From Ceratotherium simum simum (lineage: Eukaryota; Chordata; Mammalia; Perissodactyla; Rhinocerotidae), in NCBI RefSeq assembly GCF_000283155.1, contig NW_004454166.1:615157-679156 (forward strand): 64,000 bases of DNA, given 5' to 3'. The position numbers and the translations under genes were made by a program. The notes under the pieces were generated by a model. It was not told the DNA's origin. It searched no databases and was given only the letters and a program-made list of their open reading frames with translations. Each line of letters starts with the position of its first letter. The first letter of the stretch is position 1. Of the stretch, positions 46,251 to 56,880 are shown piece after piece.

Positions 46251-47009
46251 TCCGAGATCTTTGTGAGAATAGGGATGTTTAACCTCTGTGAGGTCAGAGA
46301 CTACCTGCCTTGTTCACACTGGGGTCCTGGCCTAGGTCAGTCATGGCACATAATGAACTCGCAGATGTTTGTTACGTTATTGAATAAATCAGGTTTTAGG
46401 AAAACCAACCCCAAGTTCTCTTCAGGACCTTAGAATGCGTGGGTAATCATGGAGCCTGCTCACACAGAGGCAGCTCGTTTTCATCTCGTTCTTTTATGCC
46501 ATATGCCTGTCTTCTCTCCAAATGAGGCTGAGGGGTCTGCACCAGAGGGCGTTTTGAGGTGCTCTTGACTGCGGTGGTTGCTGACCTCTCAGGAAGCAGC
46601 TGAGAGTGTGTCCCTGCCTGTCTGAGGGTTGGCCCACAAGTTGGACAGCCACGTTGAAGGTGGAGAGACTGGTGTGCCAGCGGATGGCAAGCAGCCCCCT
46701 GAAAGCCATGCGCCTGGCTTGTCCCCTCCTGTCCCTTCTCCCTTCCCTCACTGCCATCTGCGGAGGGGCAGCAGCAGAAACATGGAAACAGCTGGGCTGG
46801 GGCTTTGGGGCCCCTGGGGAGACTTGTTTCCTTCCCAGACTCCTGAGGCTTGTGGATGGGAGGAGCCCCTTTCACAGGCCCCAGGATTCTAAGTCAGTCG
46901 GGGCTCAGCAGGTAGAAGTGTCAGGAGACACACTGCGTCAGACACGGGCAGCGTTCTCCACCTGACAGGCGAGCCCGGCCCAGAACCAGCAGAGCGCACA
47001 GAGCTGCGT

Positions 47010-47160
47010 GGTCTGCGTTTAAAGCCCTAAGCTGCCACTTGCTAGCCGAGTGTCCTGGGGCCAGTTGCCTCTGTTTCCTCATCTGTGTTATGGAGTGGTC
47101 ATTGGTGCTGGAGTCGGGGCACAGTGAGCGCTCAGTGGACGCTGGCTTTGGGTGTCACTG
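47010..47160 (+). mobile_element. MIR SINE
   Basis: Sense MIR: GCTGCCACTTGCTAGCCGAG, TGTTTCCTCATCTGTGTTAT, then GAGCGCTCAGTGGACGCTGG. Confidence 0.65.
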
Positions 47161-47224
47161 TCATCACTGCTGTTGTTTTGAGCACATGTTGCACTGTGGA
47201 CAGGATTCGTGCTGGGCTTGCTAG

Positions 47225-47350
47225 AGGCCTCTGGGATTCAGAAGACTTGGGTTCAAGTCCAAGTTCAAGTCTGGCTGTTGATCTGGGGCAAGTCGGTCCC
47301 TTTTCCAACCCTCTGTTTCTCATCTGTAAAATGAGTTATGACGGTGAAGA
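47225..47350 (+). mobile_element. MIR SINE
   Basis: Sense MIR: AAGACTTGGGTTCAAGTCC, a GGGGCAAGTCGGTCCCTTTT middle, TCTCATCTGTAAAATGAG. It has a small internal duplication of CAAGTCCAAGTT type near 47250. Confidence 0.75.
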
Positions 47351-47854
47351 TGGCCTGCCTCAGCAGCTGGAAAGGCCTCTGCGTTTGGGTCGTGTCTTCA
47401 CTTTCACCGGGATTTATCCTTACGTTTCCCGGAGCCCAGCAGCAGCCCTGGGGGTGGGCTCTTTGCACCAGGCGGTGGAGTTCGAGTTTCCTTTGGCGGG
47501 TGCAGGACGAGAGGACAGATGTACACCCCCTTGGGCCAGGCCCTCCTGCCCCAGCCCAGGCTTGGGTGTACGTGCATGGACGGCGTTCCTGGAAGCTGCC
47601 GCAGCATCTGGGTGCCTGCCTCAGCGCCTGTCCGATGCCCTGCCTCCCTCACAATGAGGACCTCTGTTTTCAGGCGCCGCCCACGAGACGTGGCAGCACA
47701 GTGCCCTGGGGCCTGCATGTGTCTGCGAGGTGAACACAGAGGCCTCTTGTTGGCCATCCTGGAAACGCAAACCAAACGTTTGCTGAGCCACCCGTGGTCT
47801 TACAGCCTTCCTGGAGCTGCAGCTTTCACACACAGGCAGGGGAGAGGGGAGAGC

Positions 47855-47990
47855 GAAGCCAGCTCTAGAACCGGAGGGGAGACGGGGGCTTCACTCTCCA
47901 GGCCTTAGTCTGTCTGTCTGTAAAATGAGAATTCTAGTTCTTGTCTTGCTGTAGGGAGCAGGTGAGATGACAGTGGAAGGGATGTTTAGA
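47855..47990 (+). mobile_element. MIR SINE fragment
   Basis: Sense tail only: CTCTCCAGGCCTTAGTCTGT, then CTGTAAAATGAGAATTCTAG. Confidence 0.5.
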
Positions 47991-49149
47991 AAGCTGAAGT
48001 AGCAGAGCACCGTTGTCGTGGGAACAGAGTTTTAGTCATCCGCAGGTGTTTGCACATTATCATGAAAGTTCATGGCGTTTCTGTAGACTCCGGGGCTCGT
48101 GTGGTCCACTCTACCTCCCCAACCAGTGCACAGTCTCCCTCCCTGCCCCCTCTTGGGGGCTCACAGGTGCCTGGGCAGCAGCCACTTCTGTGCCTCCCCA
48201 CCGCTCCCCCAGCGCAGACACACCAGAGTCGTGGCCTGGCAGTGGGTGGTGTGGAGGAATGGCGCCAGGAGCCGTGCAGAAGGGGCCTTTGGGCACCGTG
48301 GTTCTGTTCTCTGTGCCCTTGTGTTTTCAGAGTAATAGGACGTCCGTGAACAAACGCCAGAAACACCATCCAGGCCCCTCTGTCAGTCCCGTGTGGTCTG
48401 TAGACGTGGCCTGTATTCACTTCCGCCTCGTCCACAGAGGGCCTAAAGAGGCCTCCTCAGCGGGCCGGGAGCTCCTTGCAAGTCGCTCTGTGCAGTGTCT
48501 TGTTTTCAATCATCTAATCCTCATGGCCTCTGCTTAAAGGACTCTGTCCTGTCCTGGAGAACTGGGAGGGTCGGAGACTCCAGGCCGGCCAGAAAGAGGC
48601 AGCCACAGAACTTGGAGCACTGGCTTCCCGTGGGCGCAAGGCCCCAGGTCCCCTTTTCTTCCCTCCAGCTCCCTTTGAATGGTCCCTGTCCTCAAGGGCC
48701 GCCGTCCGCACCCTTGGTCAGCCGGAAGGACGGGAGGATGCTGAGCAGACCATCGACTCTTCTCTCCCTGTCCTCCCCAGGGAAGGCACTCCTGGGGCAC
48801 CCCCGGGTGAGGGGAGGCAACCCAGCGCCTCAGTCCCAAAGCAGAGGGCTCGAGGGCGGGGTCTGGCCTGCGGCCTGGCGGGGCAGCCTGCTCTGTCAGC
48901 TCGGGCAGCTTACTTGGCCACGGCAGGCCCCGTTGGTAAACCGTGGGCAGTAGCACGGAGCGCCTGGGTTCGCTGAGAGGGTCAGTGGAGACTCACGTCG
49001 GATCCTCACATGTGCCGCCGTGCACGGGGAGCACTCGACAAAGGTTGCGCTGTTCTTCAAAACTGTTTTAAGATAATTTGAGGGGGGAGTCCAGCTCCTG
49101 CATTTCCTTTCTTGGGAGATGAATGATCCTGCTGACCTGGGTGGAGAGT

Positions 49150-49300
49150 CATTCACTCCACAGATGTCGAACATCCACAATCCATCAGGCGCTGTTCTGG
49201 GCAGTGGGGATCCAGCGTCAAACAAAACGGAGTATGTCCTGTGCTCTTGGAGCTTCCAGCTTAGTCAAGCTTTCCAGCAGCAGTTGGGGAAAAGAAGGTG
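49150..49300 (-). mobile_element. L2 LINE 3' tail
   Basis: Antisense L2 tail: GGCGCTGTTCTGGGCAGTGG, ATCCAGCGTCAAACAAAACG, then CTTGGAGCTTCCAGCTTAGT. Confidence 0.7.
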
Positions 49301-49394
49301 GTTTCTGATACAAGGCACTTTATCCTCTTGAGTGCGTGAAAGGGAATTGTTCTGAGCATGGATGTGGCCGTGGGGGTGGGGGGACCACCACTTA

Positions 49395-49600
49395 CAGGGG
49401 GCCTGCCTGGACATAGGCATGTCCTCTGTTACTAACCACCTCCATGATCATTTATGTTATAGGTATGGTCAGCCCTGTTTTACAGAAGAGGCAGCTAAGG
49501 CTCAGAGAGGTTTAGAAACTTGCCCGAAGTCACACAGCAATGGCAGAGGCAGAATTCAAACGCAGCTCTTCCTAAGTTTAAAGTCAACACCCTTCCCATG
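49395..49600 (-). mobile_element. MIR SINE
   Basis: Antisense MIR: CCTGTTTTACAGAAGAGGCA, GCTAAGGCTCAGAGAGGTTT, AACTTGCCCGAAGTCACAC, then GAGGCAGAATTCAAACGC. It separates two antisense L2 pieces, so it may have inserted into that L2. Confidence 0.82.
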
Positions 49601-49739
49601 ATGCAGAGCTGCTCAGTTCCTCCCTTCCCTGGCCTTGCTGCAGCCCATGGCTGTTCTTGAGAGCGGGGCCTGGGGAGGATGAGAGGAGGCTGAGGCATGA
49701 GGTCCGTCTCCATCTGGCTCTGAGAAGACAGCTACGTAT

Positions 49740-50165
49740 CGAGGTGTAACAGCGATGGGGGTGGGATCAGACAGTGGCATAGACGGGATGCAGGGGCCAG
49801 AGGAGGAGAAAGGACTTCAGCCTGGGGGTCCAGGGCAGAACGTCCCCCTGGAGTTAGCACTGGAGCTGAGCTTTGGAGGATGGCTGGGACTTGCGCACAG
49901 AGGGTGAAGAAGGGGATTCTAGAGGGCAGGCGCAGCAGAGCAAAGGTTTGGATTTGGAGATGGCCATTCTTTGCGCCTGGAGCCTAGGGTTGGGTGTGGA
50001 AGCCAGAGGGCTTTTGTAGGGGAAGACGCACCTGGAAGGTCAGGTTGGCTCCAAGTCACCGAGGACCTTGAGTGCCAGAGTGAGGAGTTTGCCCTCTGTC
50101 CCGGGCGCTGGGAGCCAGCGAGGGTTTGTGAGCGCAGCAGAACCCATTGGCTTTTTGGAACTTGT
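49740..50165 (-). mobile_element. L2 LINE body fragment
   Basis: Antisense L2: GGAGCTGAGCTTTGGAGGAT, GCAGAGCAAAGGTTTGGATT, a CCTTGAGTGCCAGAGTGAGG block, then AGTTTGCCCTCTGTCCCGGG. It is probably the upstream continuation of 49150-49300. Confidence 0.6.
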
Positions 50166-50219
50166 TCTCTGGCTAGCCCTGAACGATACACGGGAAGGAG
50201 CTGAACCCCAGAGGAACAC

Positions 50220-50570
50220 ATTTGTTTCATCTAAGCAAACGTTTGCTAAGCACCGTCTCCATGCCGAGCACTGCAGTAGGTTTAGGGGCAGACGAGACTG
50301 GAGGGAAAGAGAAATCAGTCATTCCCAGGCACTGCCCACACAGAACGCCTGGGATAATGGGTAGAGCATGTAGTGCCCACTGAGCTCCACTGAGAGAAGT
50401 GCCAGGTGCTGTGGGCCACCCAGGAGGAAGGCAGTTCTCAGCAGGCGGGATCAGGGAGGCTTGGCGGAGGAGGGGCCTTTGAATCAGACCTTGGAAGCTT
50501 CTAGACGTCTTACAGACGGAGCAGGAGGGCGGTCATTCCAGGCCTAGGGGTGGGAAGTGCGCCACAGAGC
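50220..50570 (-). mobile_element. L2 LINE 3' fragment
   Basis: Antisense L2: GTTTGCTAAGCACCGTCTCC, ATGCCGAGCACTGCAGTAGG, then GATCAGGGAGGCTTGGCGGA and GGTCATTCCAGGCCTAGGGG. Confidence 0.7.
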
Positions 50571-50744
50571 CTGAATGAGTCAGGCACAGCCCCTGCCTGA
50601 CTGGCCCTGCCCATGTCCTGATGGAGGAGGAGGACCTGACTCTAGGGACCCACGGTCCTGGGCTCAAGCCTCGGCCCCGTGCCTGAGCTTTGAGGCCCTG
50701 GAAGAGTTCTTCCTCACCTCGTCTGGGCCACCGTCTTCCGTCAC

Positions 50745-50885
50745 TGGCAGTGATTGGTATAAGATCTATGATATAAGCAGGAGGGGACCACCAGTGTCGG
50801 AGGCTAATCCGGATGGAGGAAAGGCCTCCCGGAAGGTGAGGGGCACCTGAGCTGGGTCTTAAAGGATGAGGCCTGTCATCAGATC
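50745..50885 (-). mobile_element. L2 LINE fragment
   Basis: Antisense L2: GGAAAGGCCTCCCGGAAGGT, then CCTGAGCTGGGTCTTAAAGG. It is short. Confidence 0.5.
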
Positions 50886-51089
50886 AGAACTTTTGGAAGG
50901 ACATTTGGAGCATCACAAGAGGTCTCTTTGCCTGCCCTGGAGACAATGGCTATTGGAGCCATGAACCCGGCCCCCTCTCCCATTGCCACAGGGTCTGGTT
51001 CCCATCCTGGCAGCAAAGTCAGATGGGCTCCCTGGGCCCGGTCCTGCCCCCCTGAGTCTCCCCGCTCCCTGCACAGCTCTGACTTCCAC

Positions 51090-51590
51090 TGGTAATTGCT
51101 TATAGGTGGAATTAATTAGGTTCTGTCGTTCTAACGACTCGCAGGGGTGACATAGTTTTTCTCTAAATGCAGATATTCTTTTGAGGGCTTGTGTCTTCCC
51201 TTATCTTTTGCAGAAAATCACTAAATTAAAAGAATTGCCATTTTAAATTGCAGATTAAAGAGAGACTTAATTAGAAAAAATGAAAGCAGTTGTGTTTGGA
51301 GCTTTTGTTCTTAGTATCTTTTTTCTTTTGCTGCTGAATCACCACTCTTGGAGTTTGTATATTTTTATTTTAGGTGAAATGATTTGCCTAATTAAGCCTG
51401 TCGGTCATCACCACCTGTTCCCTCTAAAATATATGGCTATATTATTAAGCTTGCAAGTGAATGTATAAATTAATTCAGTGGGGAATTACAGTGTTGACTG
51501 AGATGTTATTAGGTTTTATCCAATTTATCTGGTATGAAAACCAATATTTTTTCCCAAGAAAGTGAAACAGCAGCTCATTAAGTTTCTTCA
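51090..51590. promoter_or_regulatory. Candidate conserved enhancer: AT-rich block with TAATTA motifs
   Basis: About 500 bases are distinctly AT-rich between GC-rich neighbours, with no repeat signature. Four homeodomain-type palindromic cores occur: ATTAATTAGG (51111-51120), TTAATTAG (about 51268-51275), CTAATTAAG (about 51389-51397) and AAATTAATTC (51467-51476). A GATTAAAG-type motif and several ATTA half-sites lie between them. This is the usual look of deeply conserved developmental enhancers in large introns. Conservation and activity are inferred, not seen. An antisense L2 begins right after it. Confidence 0.4.
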
Positions 51591-51594
51591 TTCA

Positions 51595-51990
51595 GTCATT
51601 CGTTGAGCAACTGTTATGTTGCAGGCCTGTGTGAGGCATGGGGGTAGGGGCAAATATGGTACAGCCCCTGCCCTTGAGGGGCTCAGGGGGAGCCAGACAG
51701 GGAGACTGGCGATTAGGGTACCACAGGCTAAGATCAAGGTGAGTCTATGATGGCGTGAGGTCAGGGGAGGCTTCCTGGAAGAGGTGATCCCTAAAGGGCG
51801 AGTGGAGTCAGGTAGGTGGAGAGGTTGGTAAAAGGGGAGGGGAGTGTCGCAGTAATTCATGTGGAGGACGTGGCCTGGGAGGGGGCTTGGTGAGGCCTGC
51901 AGCTGGACAGCTGGCCAGGTCCTTGTCATGCTGAAGAGCTTGGGTTCCTTCCCCACTTGTTGTTCCGTGCTCCGTGCCTTTCTTCGCACC
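51595..51990 (-). mobile_element. L2 LINE 3' end
   Basis: Antisense L2 starting at its 3' end: TTCATTCAGTCATTCGTTGA, GCCCCTGCCCTTGAGGGGCT, GGGGAGGCTTCCTGGAAGAG, and GTGATCCCTAAAGGGCGAGT. Confidence 0.8.
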
Positions 51991-52130
51991 TTCTGTGCCA
52001 GGAGGTGTGCATGGTCTTGTATATCGGCAGAAATGATTTCAGCCAGTGGAGCCCCAGGTTGTCAGAGGTGGAGGTGCCCTACAATGCATCGGATCCCTCC
52101 CCTTCCTCAGCCTGTGGCAAAACTAAGCCT

Positions 52131-52363
52131 GGGGGCCGGCCCCGTGGCTTAGCGGTTAAGTGCGCGCGCTCCGCTGCTGGCGGCCTGGGTTCGGATCCTG
52201 GGCGCGCACCGACACACTGCTTGCCCCTGTCCATGCTGAGGCCGTGTCCCACATACAGCAGCTAGAAGGATGTGCAGCTATGACATACAACTATCTACTG
52301 GGGCTTTGGAGGGAAAATAAATAAATAAATAAAATCTTAAAAATAAAAAAAATTTTAAAAAAA
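52131..52363 (+). mobile_element. ERE SINE
   Basis: Sense ERE: GGGGGCCGGCCCCGTGGCTT head, AGCGGTTAAGTGCGCGCGCT (A-box region), GGGTTCGGATCC (B-box region), CATACAGCAGCTAGAAGGAT, then an AAATAAATAAATAAA and poly(A) tail. A short AGCCTGGG occurs at 52126-52133 and again at 52369-52376, a possible target-site duplication overlapping the head. It is closely similar to the copy at 43767-43973, which is on the opposite strand. Confidence 0.95.
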
Positions 52364-52594
52364 CCCTGAGCCTGGGACCTCGTCTTCTGCCTAGCCCCTT
52401 CCCACACCACGCCGCTCAGCTGCCCACCTCGGCGCTGTCAGCCCGTAGGGGCCAGAGGGCCTGCTGAGGTGCCTCCCCTGCATTCCTGATGACCAGAGTG
52501 AGCAGAGGGGGGCGTCCTGGAGAGGAGCACGCTGTCCCCCACTCCCTGACCCCATCCCCTGCTGTGCCCAGGTCCCCGTCTCAGTGGGGCATCA

Positions 52595-52920
52595 CCCACG
52601 GTTAGTCAAGTCCTGTTGGAGTCACCTCCTACATCCCTCCCGTCATTGAGGAATTCGGCCTCTGTCACCCTCGCTAAGATGAGGTCTCCCCGCCTCCAGG
52701 GTTGCCTCCAAACCCACCCTCCATCGGCAGTCAGAGAGGTCTCTGAAACCCCATCTGAGAATGGCCTTTCCTGATTCAACCCATCCATAGGATCAAGTTC
52801 CAGCTCTTTAGAAAGGGGCACTGTGCCCGGACCTTCACCTGTGTGCCTGATCCCAGTGCTCGCCCCTGCCCAGGGTCACCCGTCCAGGGCTCTGCAAAGT
52901 GGGTGGCTCAGGTCAGAACC
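52595..52920 (+). mobile_element. L2 LINE fragment
   Basis: Sense L2: GTCAAGTCCTGTTGGAGTCA, GATGAGGTCTCCCCGCCTCC, GAATGGCCTTTCCTGATTC, then GATCAAGTTCCAGCTCTTTA. Confidence 0.6.
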
Positions 52921-53459
52921 TGCTGCCCCTCTTCCTCACCCTCCAATAGCACATACCCTTTTTGAGCAGCTGCTGTGAGGGCTGGTGTGGTCCAGTGGGA
53001 GGCCTGGTGAGAGAGCCAGGCTGCTGGGATGCCAGGGAGGGGCCCCAGCTCTGAGCCTCACCCCCTCACCACCTCTGTGAGAGCCCAGCTCGGCAGCCAG
53101 ATGGAAGAGGGCTTCCTCAGACCCCCAACCCCACAACCTGTTCCCTAGAAGGGCCTTGAGGTCATTGCTGTCTTGCTGTCGGTCCCTGTGGTTGGACACA
53201 GCCCAGAACTGGAGCCAGAGAGTAGGGCAGGAGCCCAGCGAGTCTTCGCGCTGCCCCGCTCCACACTTCCAGTCCTGGCATCACAGGCTGTGGGCGTCTC
53301 TAGGTGGGAGTTTGGCCTCCATCCTGCTTTCTCACCAAGCTTCATTTGAGTTTTCTGGGCTTCTTCCCTCCTGGATGCTGCCAGCCCCATCCTTGCGGTG
53401 CACAGGCCCCCAGCCTGCAGTCTCCCTGATCCTCTCTCTCCCTCTGCTTGGAATACAGG

Positions 53460-54200
53460 GGTGAGTCCTGCTGCCCCTGTCTGCAGAACGTAGCCAGCAT
53501 CTGACCACTCGCTGTCACTTCCGTCCACGTCTCCAGTGCCGCCCATCCTGCAGTAGCCTCCTGCTCTCCTTGTGCTCCCCCTCTATCTCTTGCTCTTTTT
53601 TTAATTAACAAACCTTTTTTTTTTTTTTTTTTACAGCAGTTTTAGGTTCACAGCAAAATCGAGCAGGAGGGACTGAGAGTTCCCACGTATCCTGTCCTCC
53701 ATCTCTTCCTAGCACAGCAGTCCTGTTAAAAAGTGCCATGTCAAAATCTTCCCCATCACGTCAGAATGGCTCTCCATTTCTCTCAGAATAAACCAAAGTC
53801 CTTCCCAAGGCCCACGGAACCCTTCCTCCCACCCCCTCCAGCCGCCCTGGACTGTGTTGTTTCTCAAACACCCCAGGCACATTCCCACCTCGCCCTTGAA
53901 CTTGCTCTCCCCTCTGCCTGGAACGTCCTTCCCCAAGATGTCCACATGGCTCCTGCCCCCTTTCCTTCAGGAATTTATTCAGATGTCACCTTTGGAGAGG
54001 CCCTCCCTCCCTGCTTTTGTGTCTCCTGATGGCGCACTTGTCACCAGCTGGTGTGCTGGAGCCCCGACTCGGTTCCTTTACTGCCTGTCTCTCTCACGCG
54101 GACGCTGAGCTCCACGTGGCGGGGGTTTCTGTCTCCTGCTCACTGCTGTTCCCCAGCCCTGGACTGGGCCCGGACCGTGTGAGCGAGTGTTGAGAAGCGG
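53460..54200 (+). mobile_element. L2 LINE, interrupted by an L1 piece
   Basis: Sense L2 in two parts around 53605-53700. The right part is clear: GAATGGCTCTCCATTTCTCT, CAGAATAAACCAAAGTCCTT, CTCCCCTCTGCCTGGAACGT, TTATTCAGATGTCACCTTTG, then a tail CTGAGCTCCACGTGGCGGGG. Confidence 0.75.
53605..53700 (-). mobile_element. L1 LINE 3' fragment nested in L2
   Basis: A poly(T) run at about 53617-53634 is followed by ACAGCAGTTTTAGGTTCACA and GCAAAATCGAGCAGGAGGGA, an antisense L1 3' end. Only about 90 bases were inserted. Confidence 0.65.
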
Positions 54201-54654
54201 GGTAGGTGGGTGAGCAGCGTGCTGGACTCCGCTGCAGTCGCGAGAGTGACCACACGCATGGGTCCAACATGTCTGGAGGCTTCCGTTGGCAGGACCCTCC
54301 CTTCCCGCTGTTTTCCACAGGGGCTAATAAAGGAGAGTGTCTTGAGGGATGGAAATGCTTTGCAGTCCTAATGGAGGAGCTTGCTCAGTGGCTGAGACAT
54401 AGAACAAGTTATTCACGTTCCTCGGTCCCCAAGACAACACATCACCACAGCCAGTGCTGGGGTTTCCTGCCGCCTTCCGTGAACAGGAGGCTGATTGCTG
54501 TGTGTCTGGCCGGGGTCAGAGGCGGCTCGCCGCATCCATGCTTGCTGGTTGGAGGGGAGGTTTCTGCCATTATGTGTCTGTGGACCTGCAGCTGGACACG
54601 GCTTTGGGAACCTTGTTTCACAGGCCTTGGCCCAGTATGCTCAGCACTCTGCAT

Positions 54655-54800
54655 CTGCTGGCCCTGAGGAGGTCTTCCCTCATCTGATCTTCACAGCAGC
54701 CTGGTGAGGGAGGAAATGGGGCCTCAGAGAGGCTGAGTAGCTTAGCCAAGGTGCACAGCTAGTCAGGGCAGGCTTGGGAGAGGAACTGGAGTCTATTCAG
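54655..54800 (-). mobile_element. MIR SINE
   Basis: Antisense MIR: CATCTGATCTTCACAGCAGC, GGGGCCTCAGAGAGGCTGAG, TAGCTTAGCCAAGGTGCACA. Confidence 0.75.
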
Positions 54801-54859
54801 TAGCTTATGTGAAGTGCCTAGCACTGTGTCCGCGCCGAGCAGACATGATGATGATAAAG

Positions 54860-55035
54860 GCAGATACTCACAGTAACAGGGACTGAGCATGGACCACCTA
54901 CCCGCAGGCCCTCTGCTGAGGTCTCTGTGTGCCCCACTTGGTTGCATCCTCACAGCAACCCCAGGAGGTGGGCACAGTGTTGATCCCTGTTTCTCAGAGG
55001 AGGACATGGAGGCCCAGAGAGGTAACTTGCAAGTT
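54860..55035 (-). mobile_element. MIR SINE
   Basis: Antisense MIR: GTAACAGGGACTGAGCATGG, GGTTGCATCCTCACAGCAAC, then CATGGAGGCCCAGAGAGGTA. Confidence 0.7.
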
Positions 55036-55770
55036 GGACTAGCTGGTCTCCAGGAATGCTTCTGGCAGCTCTGGTTTCGGCTCAGTATTTTCTGCTCTTT
55101 GTGGGGTATCTCTAGGTTCCTTCCCTCAGGAGGCGTCCTCCCCAAGCCCGTGGGGGTGAAAAACGCTCCCGCAGGCAGGGCAGGGAGGACAGCACACGGG
55201 AGGGCCCGTCACACTGTGCTGTGCGCTGCTCCGGTCTCCCCCAGGGGCTGGGCCCAGGGCAGGGCTGGCTGTGTGGGGCCCACGCAAGGGGACTGAACGA
55301 AGAGGAGCAGACTTGGGGGGTGCAGCAGGACCCCCAACTGGAACTCTGTAGGGTTGTCCCAGGAGAAAGGGGGCAGATGTGGCCAGTGCAGCCCCCGGTG
55401 GGATGGGAGCAGGCAAGGGACCACTTGGAAGCAGGTTTTTGGCACAAAATGAGGAACAGCTTTCTCCCCTGAGAACTGCCCAGGGGACTGAGCCCCGCAG
55501 GAGTGCCAAGCCCCCTTGCTGGAGGTTGCAGGGGCTTTCTCTGGGCATAAGGCTGAGCTCAGTGGCCTCTGGAGACTCATCCAGCCCCTCGAACGCACCA
55601 CCTGGCTTTGTCTTCGGAAGCCCAGATCTTTTGAGCCATGTTTGTTCATTGCCTAGAGCTCTCGTAAAGTCCCAGCGAGAACCGTTGACTGTTGCCCCAC
55701 TGTGCGCTGCCCATTAACTCCTTGGGCTAAGCTCCGGGTAACTGTGCACTTTCTCTCTCTCCCCCTACAG

Positions 55771-55942
55771 CCCAGTTTAACGGCAACGAGAAACGGCAGT
55801 CGTCCCCCTCGCCTTCCCGGGACAGGCGGCGCCAGCTTCGAGCTCCTGGAGGGGGCTTCAAGCCCATCAAACATGGGAGCCCCGAGTTCTGTGGGATCCT
55901 GGGAGAAAGAGTAGATCCTGCTGTCCCGCTGGAGAAGCAAAT
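55771..55942 (+). CDS. SHB: SHB exon 4 (linker up to the SH2 domain), partial CDS
   Basis: The exon is 172 nt long, after a strong pyrimidine tract ending CCCCCTACAG and before GTAAGT. Two bases complete an Ala codon from exon 3. Fifty-six codons follow (QFNGNEKRQSS to VPLEKQ), then AT, which exon 5 completes to Ile, so intron 4 is phase 2. The encoded linker is serine-, proline- and arginine-rich (SSPSPSRDRRRQ), then PGGGFKPIKHGSPEF and GILGERVDPAVPLEKQ just before the SH2 tryptophan. The SPSPSR run is a plausible site for proline-directed or basophilic kinases; that is inference. There is no ATG in this frame within the exon. The ATG-started frame at 55702-55914 across it is the wrong one. 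Length and sequence look intact. Confidence 0.96.
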
Positions 55943-56419
55943 GTAAGTTCTGAGGGAGCAAAGCCAACCTCAGCTCCCAGGTCATGTGTCCCTGTTGAGG
56001 CCCGAAGGAGGTCAGGCCACCATCAAGGCCGTCAGTGGCATGACAGGGTTAGGACGTGCGTCCCTGGTTCCTACCCCCAGCGTGCTTTCTCCCTGCCCAC
56101 TGGATCGCCTCCCTAACTTTTGATGGCTAGCAGGAGGGACTGCAAAACTGTCCACACGGTTCACGCCTCACTCCTACATCCTAGTTTCTAATTTCATCAT
56201 GTAGCAAATAAGGTTTCAAAAAGCTAAGTTTATCCTAGTCCCATCCCCTAATTGTAAATTATTTTTCTTTTCTAGCTGCAGTGATGTTTTTCCCCCACAT
56301 CTGCTTGTATTAGTTGGGCAAGGCCTTAACTCTCTTGATTTGGGTTTCTCAGCCCCTTTCCCCAGAGATTTCCTGCCTCCAGTCGGTGGCCGGTCCCATC
56401 CCTACAGCCCCTTACCCTC

Positions 56420-56705
56420 CCCACTCCTCCCCAGCACTGCTGGTCAGACCTTCACCGCCCCACCTTGACCCAATGACCATCTCCCTGCTCTGCCAGGTCT
56501 CACCATGCAGCTCCCTGCTCTGCTCTGACACCTTCAGTGGCTCCCCATCACATCAGGATAAAGTCCCATCTCCCAAGCCTGCCACTCGCTCTGTGACTTG
56601 CCCCAGACCGCTTTGTCCATTTCTCGCTGTCTCGCATACCTGGACCAGAGTGTGCTTCTCCAGGAACTTGTTAAAGCAGGTCCTGGATCTTGTGCTGGAA
56701 CTTTG
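56420..56705 (+). mobile_element. L2 LINE fragment
   Basis: Sense L2: CTTCAGTGGCTCCCCATCAC, ATCAGGATAAAGTCCCATCT, TGCCACTCGCTCTGTGACTT, with a truncated tail GTGCTTCTCCAGGAACTTG. Confidence 0.75.
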
Positions 56706-56714
56706 AGGTGTGTC

Positions 56715-56880
56715 ATCCTCTAATAAGTGAATGTGCAATAAATGGGGTCATCATCCCATTGTACAGATGAGAAAATCGGGCCTCCAAGAGGGACAGAGCC
56801 TTGGCTAGGATCTCATGGCTCAGAGTGCAGAGGTAGGATTCGAACTCCAGCCCCATGACTCGACCCCACACTCTGCCCTT
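56715..56880 (-). mobile_element. MIR SINE
   Basis: Antisense MIR: TTGTACAGATGAGAAAATCG, GGATCTCATGGCTCAGAGTG, then GGTAGGATTCGAACTCCAGC with the tRNA-like end kept. Confidence 0.82.

Larger units (their letters stand above)
38519..55770 (+). other. SHB: SHB intron 3 (17.3 kb)
   Basis: The intron runs from GTAAGG to an acceptor CTCTCTCCCCCTACAG and is phase 1. It holds two of the three EREs, two MER5-like elements, an L1 nested in an L2, and most of the unmarked AT-rich sequence. I see no gene or clear repeat in 38519-39280, 40515-42885, 43465-43745, 45480-45885, 46255-47005, 47995-49145, 52925-53455, 54205-54650 and 55040-55770. Confidence 0.9.

Noticed and set aside
52131..52210. tRNA-like sequence with A and B boxes
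   Set aside because: It is the tRNA-derived head of an ERE SINE, shown by the shared body and A-rich tail. It is not a functional tRNA gene.
55702..55914. ATG-started frame across exon 4
   Set aside because: It reads exon 4 in the wrong frame. The splice-consistent frame gives the SHB linker and joins both neighbours correctly.
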